Part shown: positions 5,359 to 6,560 of the stretch, piece by piece
Numbering within the stretch: position 1 is the stretch's first letter
Layout: each line of letters begins with the position of its first letter
Origin: Calditrichota bacterium
GTDB taxonomy: Bacteria; Zixibacteria; MSB-5A5; GN15; FEB-12
NCBI GenBank assembly: GCA_030641085.1
Contig: DAOWIC010000130.1
Coordinates: 1-6,560 of the forward strand
DNA length: 6,560 nucleotides
Direction of reading: 5' to 3'
Position numbers and translations under genes: made by a program
The notes under the pieces: model-generated
Told to the model about the DNA's origin: nothing
The model's input: only the letters and a program-made list of their open reading frames with translations
Databases searched by the model: none

Positions 5359-6560
5359 ATGACACTGAATACACAGATCCATAGCCGGATCAAGCGGCAG
5401 ATACTGCTCGAACGGCGGATCGTGTAACTGGTGACAGGTCAGGCAGGTTAATTCCTGGCCGGTTCGGGCATCGATCACGCCCTCGCCAACCGGGTGCGAC
5501 GTGGCGTGAGCCGCCCCATGACAATCTGCGCAGAGATCTACATCCAGCGTCTTGAGATAACTCTCGTTATCGGCGCCGTGAGGCGCATGACACATGGAAC
5601 AATCCATGGCATCGTGAGTCAGATAGGCCTCCCGATTCTTGTGCTGCGGATCGTTGAAATGACACCGCAGGCAGAGCACCGACTGATCGGCGGCCAGCAG
5701 GAACTCGGCGCTCGAAGTGTGCGGGTTATGACAATTGCTGCACGACATGTCGCCCTCGAGGTGCCCGTGATACGCCAACTCCATATTATCGTTCTTTATC
5801 GCTCGGTGACATTTGTAGCATAGATCGGTCACACCGCCCTTGATAACAAACGCGTCCGGACCGGTGCCGCTGCCGTGACAGGACTTGCAGTTGCCGCCTT
5901 TAAACGGCGAGTGCTGATTCGGCCGCAAAAGACTGGCCATCCCCGATGCATGCGGGTCGTGGCAGGTGGCGCAGTCGGCCTGGCTCAAATCATACCCCTT
6001 GTGAACGCTGAGAAAATCCTGATCCGGATCATGGCAGTCAAAACAGAGGTCGGGCACTTTACTGCTGAGCAGATTGTCGTTTTGGCTGCCGTGTTTGGCG
6101 TGACAGGTCAGGCACTCGCCCTCGGCCACCGGGGCGTGCACGGAGGCCATGCTTTCCCAGCCCAGTGAATTGGCGTGGCAGTCCTGGCAGAGAGCCGATG
6201 CCTCCTTGTTAAGCTGCGCCGGAAAATCCGAGGCGTGAGGATGATGGCACTTGCCGCAGGAGCCGTCGGCAGCCGGCTTATGGGCCGAGGTCAGGGCCAG
6301 TTCGTCGGCGATATCCTCGTGGCAAGAGACGCACAGACCGGCTTCGGCGTCGACCAACAGCGAGGCATGCTTCGAGGCGTGCGGGTTGTGACACTCCGAA
6401 CAGACGCCGCCTTCAAACGCGGTGTGGACGTGTTTCTTAGTGCCAAGTTGTTCTACGTCGCCGTGGCACTGATAACAGACGGCGGGTTCATCGACTGGGG
6501 CCAACTGGGCCGCAGCGGTTCCGGCGCCGCCGAGGAGGACGGCGAGCAGGCTGTAAACAA
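5350..6560 (-). CDS. Secreted 16-heme c-type cytochrome, paired-CXXCH type (5' end outside window)
   Basis: The frame is open from the right edge to the TAG at 5350-5352, giving 402 visible residues; the first whole codon is at 6556-6558. No start codon lies in frame, so a few N-terminal residues are missing. The visible start, VYSLLAVLLGGAGTAAAQ, is the hydrophobic core and cleavage region (AAA|Q) of a Sec signal peptide. The mature protein holds exactly 16 CxxCH heme c attachment motifs. Most occur in the pattern CxxCH-xPH-x-LL-x-LCxxCH with about 23 residues from Cys to Cys, the doubled-CXXCH domain (PF09699 type). Distal His residues in the HKP/HAP/HxP and PH motifs are probable axial ligands. 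No other domain or membrane anchor is seen. It most likely carries electrons in the periplasm or at the cell surface. Partners are not visible here. The gene ends head-on with the pilin operon, 133 bases away. Confidence 0.93.
   Translation of the reverse strand, partial: VYSLLAVLLGGAGTAAAQLAPVDEPAVCYQCHGDVEQLGTKKHVHTAFEGGVCSECHNPHASKHASLLVDAEAGLCVSCHEDIADELALTSAHKPAADGSCGKCHHPHASDFPAQLNKEASALCQDCHANSLGWESMASVHAPVAEGECLTCHAKHGSQNDNLLSSKVPDLCFDCHDPDQDFLSVHKGYDLSQADCATCHDPHASGMASLLRPNQHSPFKGGNCKSCHGSGTGPDAFVIKGGVTDLCYKCHRAIKNDNMELAYHGHLEGDMSCSNCHNPHTSSAEFLLAADQSVLCLRCHFNDPQHKNREAYLTHDAMDCSMCHAPHGADNESYLKTLDVDLCADCHGAAHATSHPVGEGVIDARTGQELTCLTCHQLHDPPFEQYLPLDPAMDLCIQCHKK

Noticed and set aside
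5494..6168. Plus-strand open frames opposite the cytochrome.
   Set aside because: They are antisense shadows of the repetitive CxxCH codons and show no ribosome sites or recognisable domains.
6502..6504. TTG at 6502-6504 as the cytochrome start codon.
   Set aside because: The frame continues upstream with a clear signal peptide core (LLAVLLGGAGTAAAQ), so this TTG is an internal Leu just after the predicted cleavage site.

Overview
The window looks like chromosomal DNA of a Gram-negative bacterium from an anaerobic or sediment-type habitat. The signs are a secreted 16-heme c-type cytochrome, type IV pilus-like minor pilins, a lipobox lipoprotein, strong GGAGG-type ribosome sites and moderate G+C. 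The combination of a PilX-like protein with a DUF7305-like C-terminus and paired-CXXCH cytochromes fits deltaproteobacterial lineages (Geobacter-like) or FCB-group candidate phyla such as Zixibacteria. That placement is a low-confidence inference, because no rRNA or marker gene is present.

Layout. (1) 1-673, plus strand: 3' part of a TIM-barrel sugar phosphate isomerase/epimerase, cut by the left edge. (2) 681-3045, minus strand: four consecutive genes, read right to left. They are a small protein of the family often mislabelled 'n-acetylglutamate synthase', a lipoprotein of unknown function, a class I SAM-dependent methyltransferase, and a LigT-like 2H phosphoesterase. Gaps of 40 to 67 bases and no clear factor-independent terminator between them suggest one transcription unit, although a promoter-like site also sits just before the lipoprotein. 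(3) 3046-3453: a 408-base intergenic region between divergent units. It holds a probable promoter for the minus-strand unit and a structured leader for the plus-strand genes. The 3' half of that leader resembles a class I cyclic-di-GMP (GEMM-I) aptamer. (4) 3454-5216, plus strand: two adjacent minor pilin genes, PilW-like then PilX-like. The second carries a large extracellular beta-rich domain. (5) 5217-5349: a convergent intergenic region packed with hairpins, including two good intrinsic terminators. (6) 5350-6560, minus strand: a secreted cytochrome with 16 CxxCH heme sites, missing only its extreme N-terminus at the right edge.

The pilins and the cytochrome are both cell-surface or periplasmic products. 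If the leader really is a c-di-GMP riboswitch, pilus-tip assembly would be under second-messenger control, as is known for other pilus and cytochrome genes in Geobacter relatives. The minus-strand unit has no obvious common pathway. No tRNA, rRNA, CRISPR array, insertion sequence or attachment site was seen.
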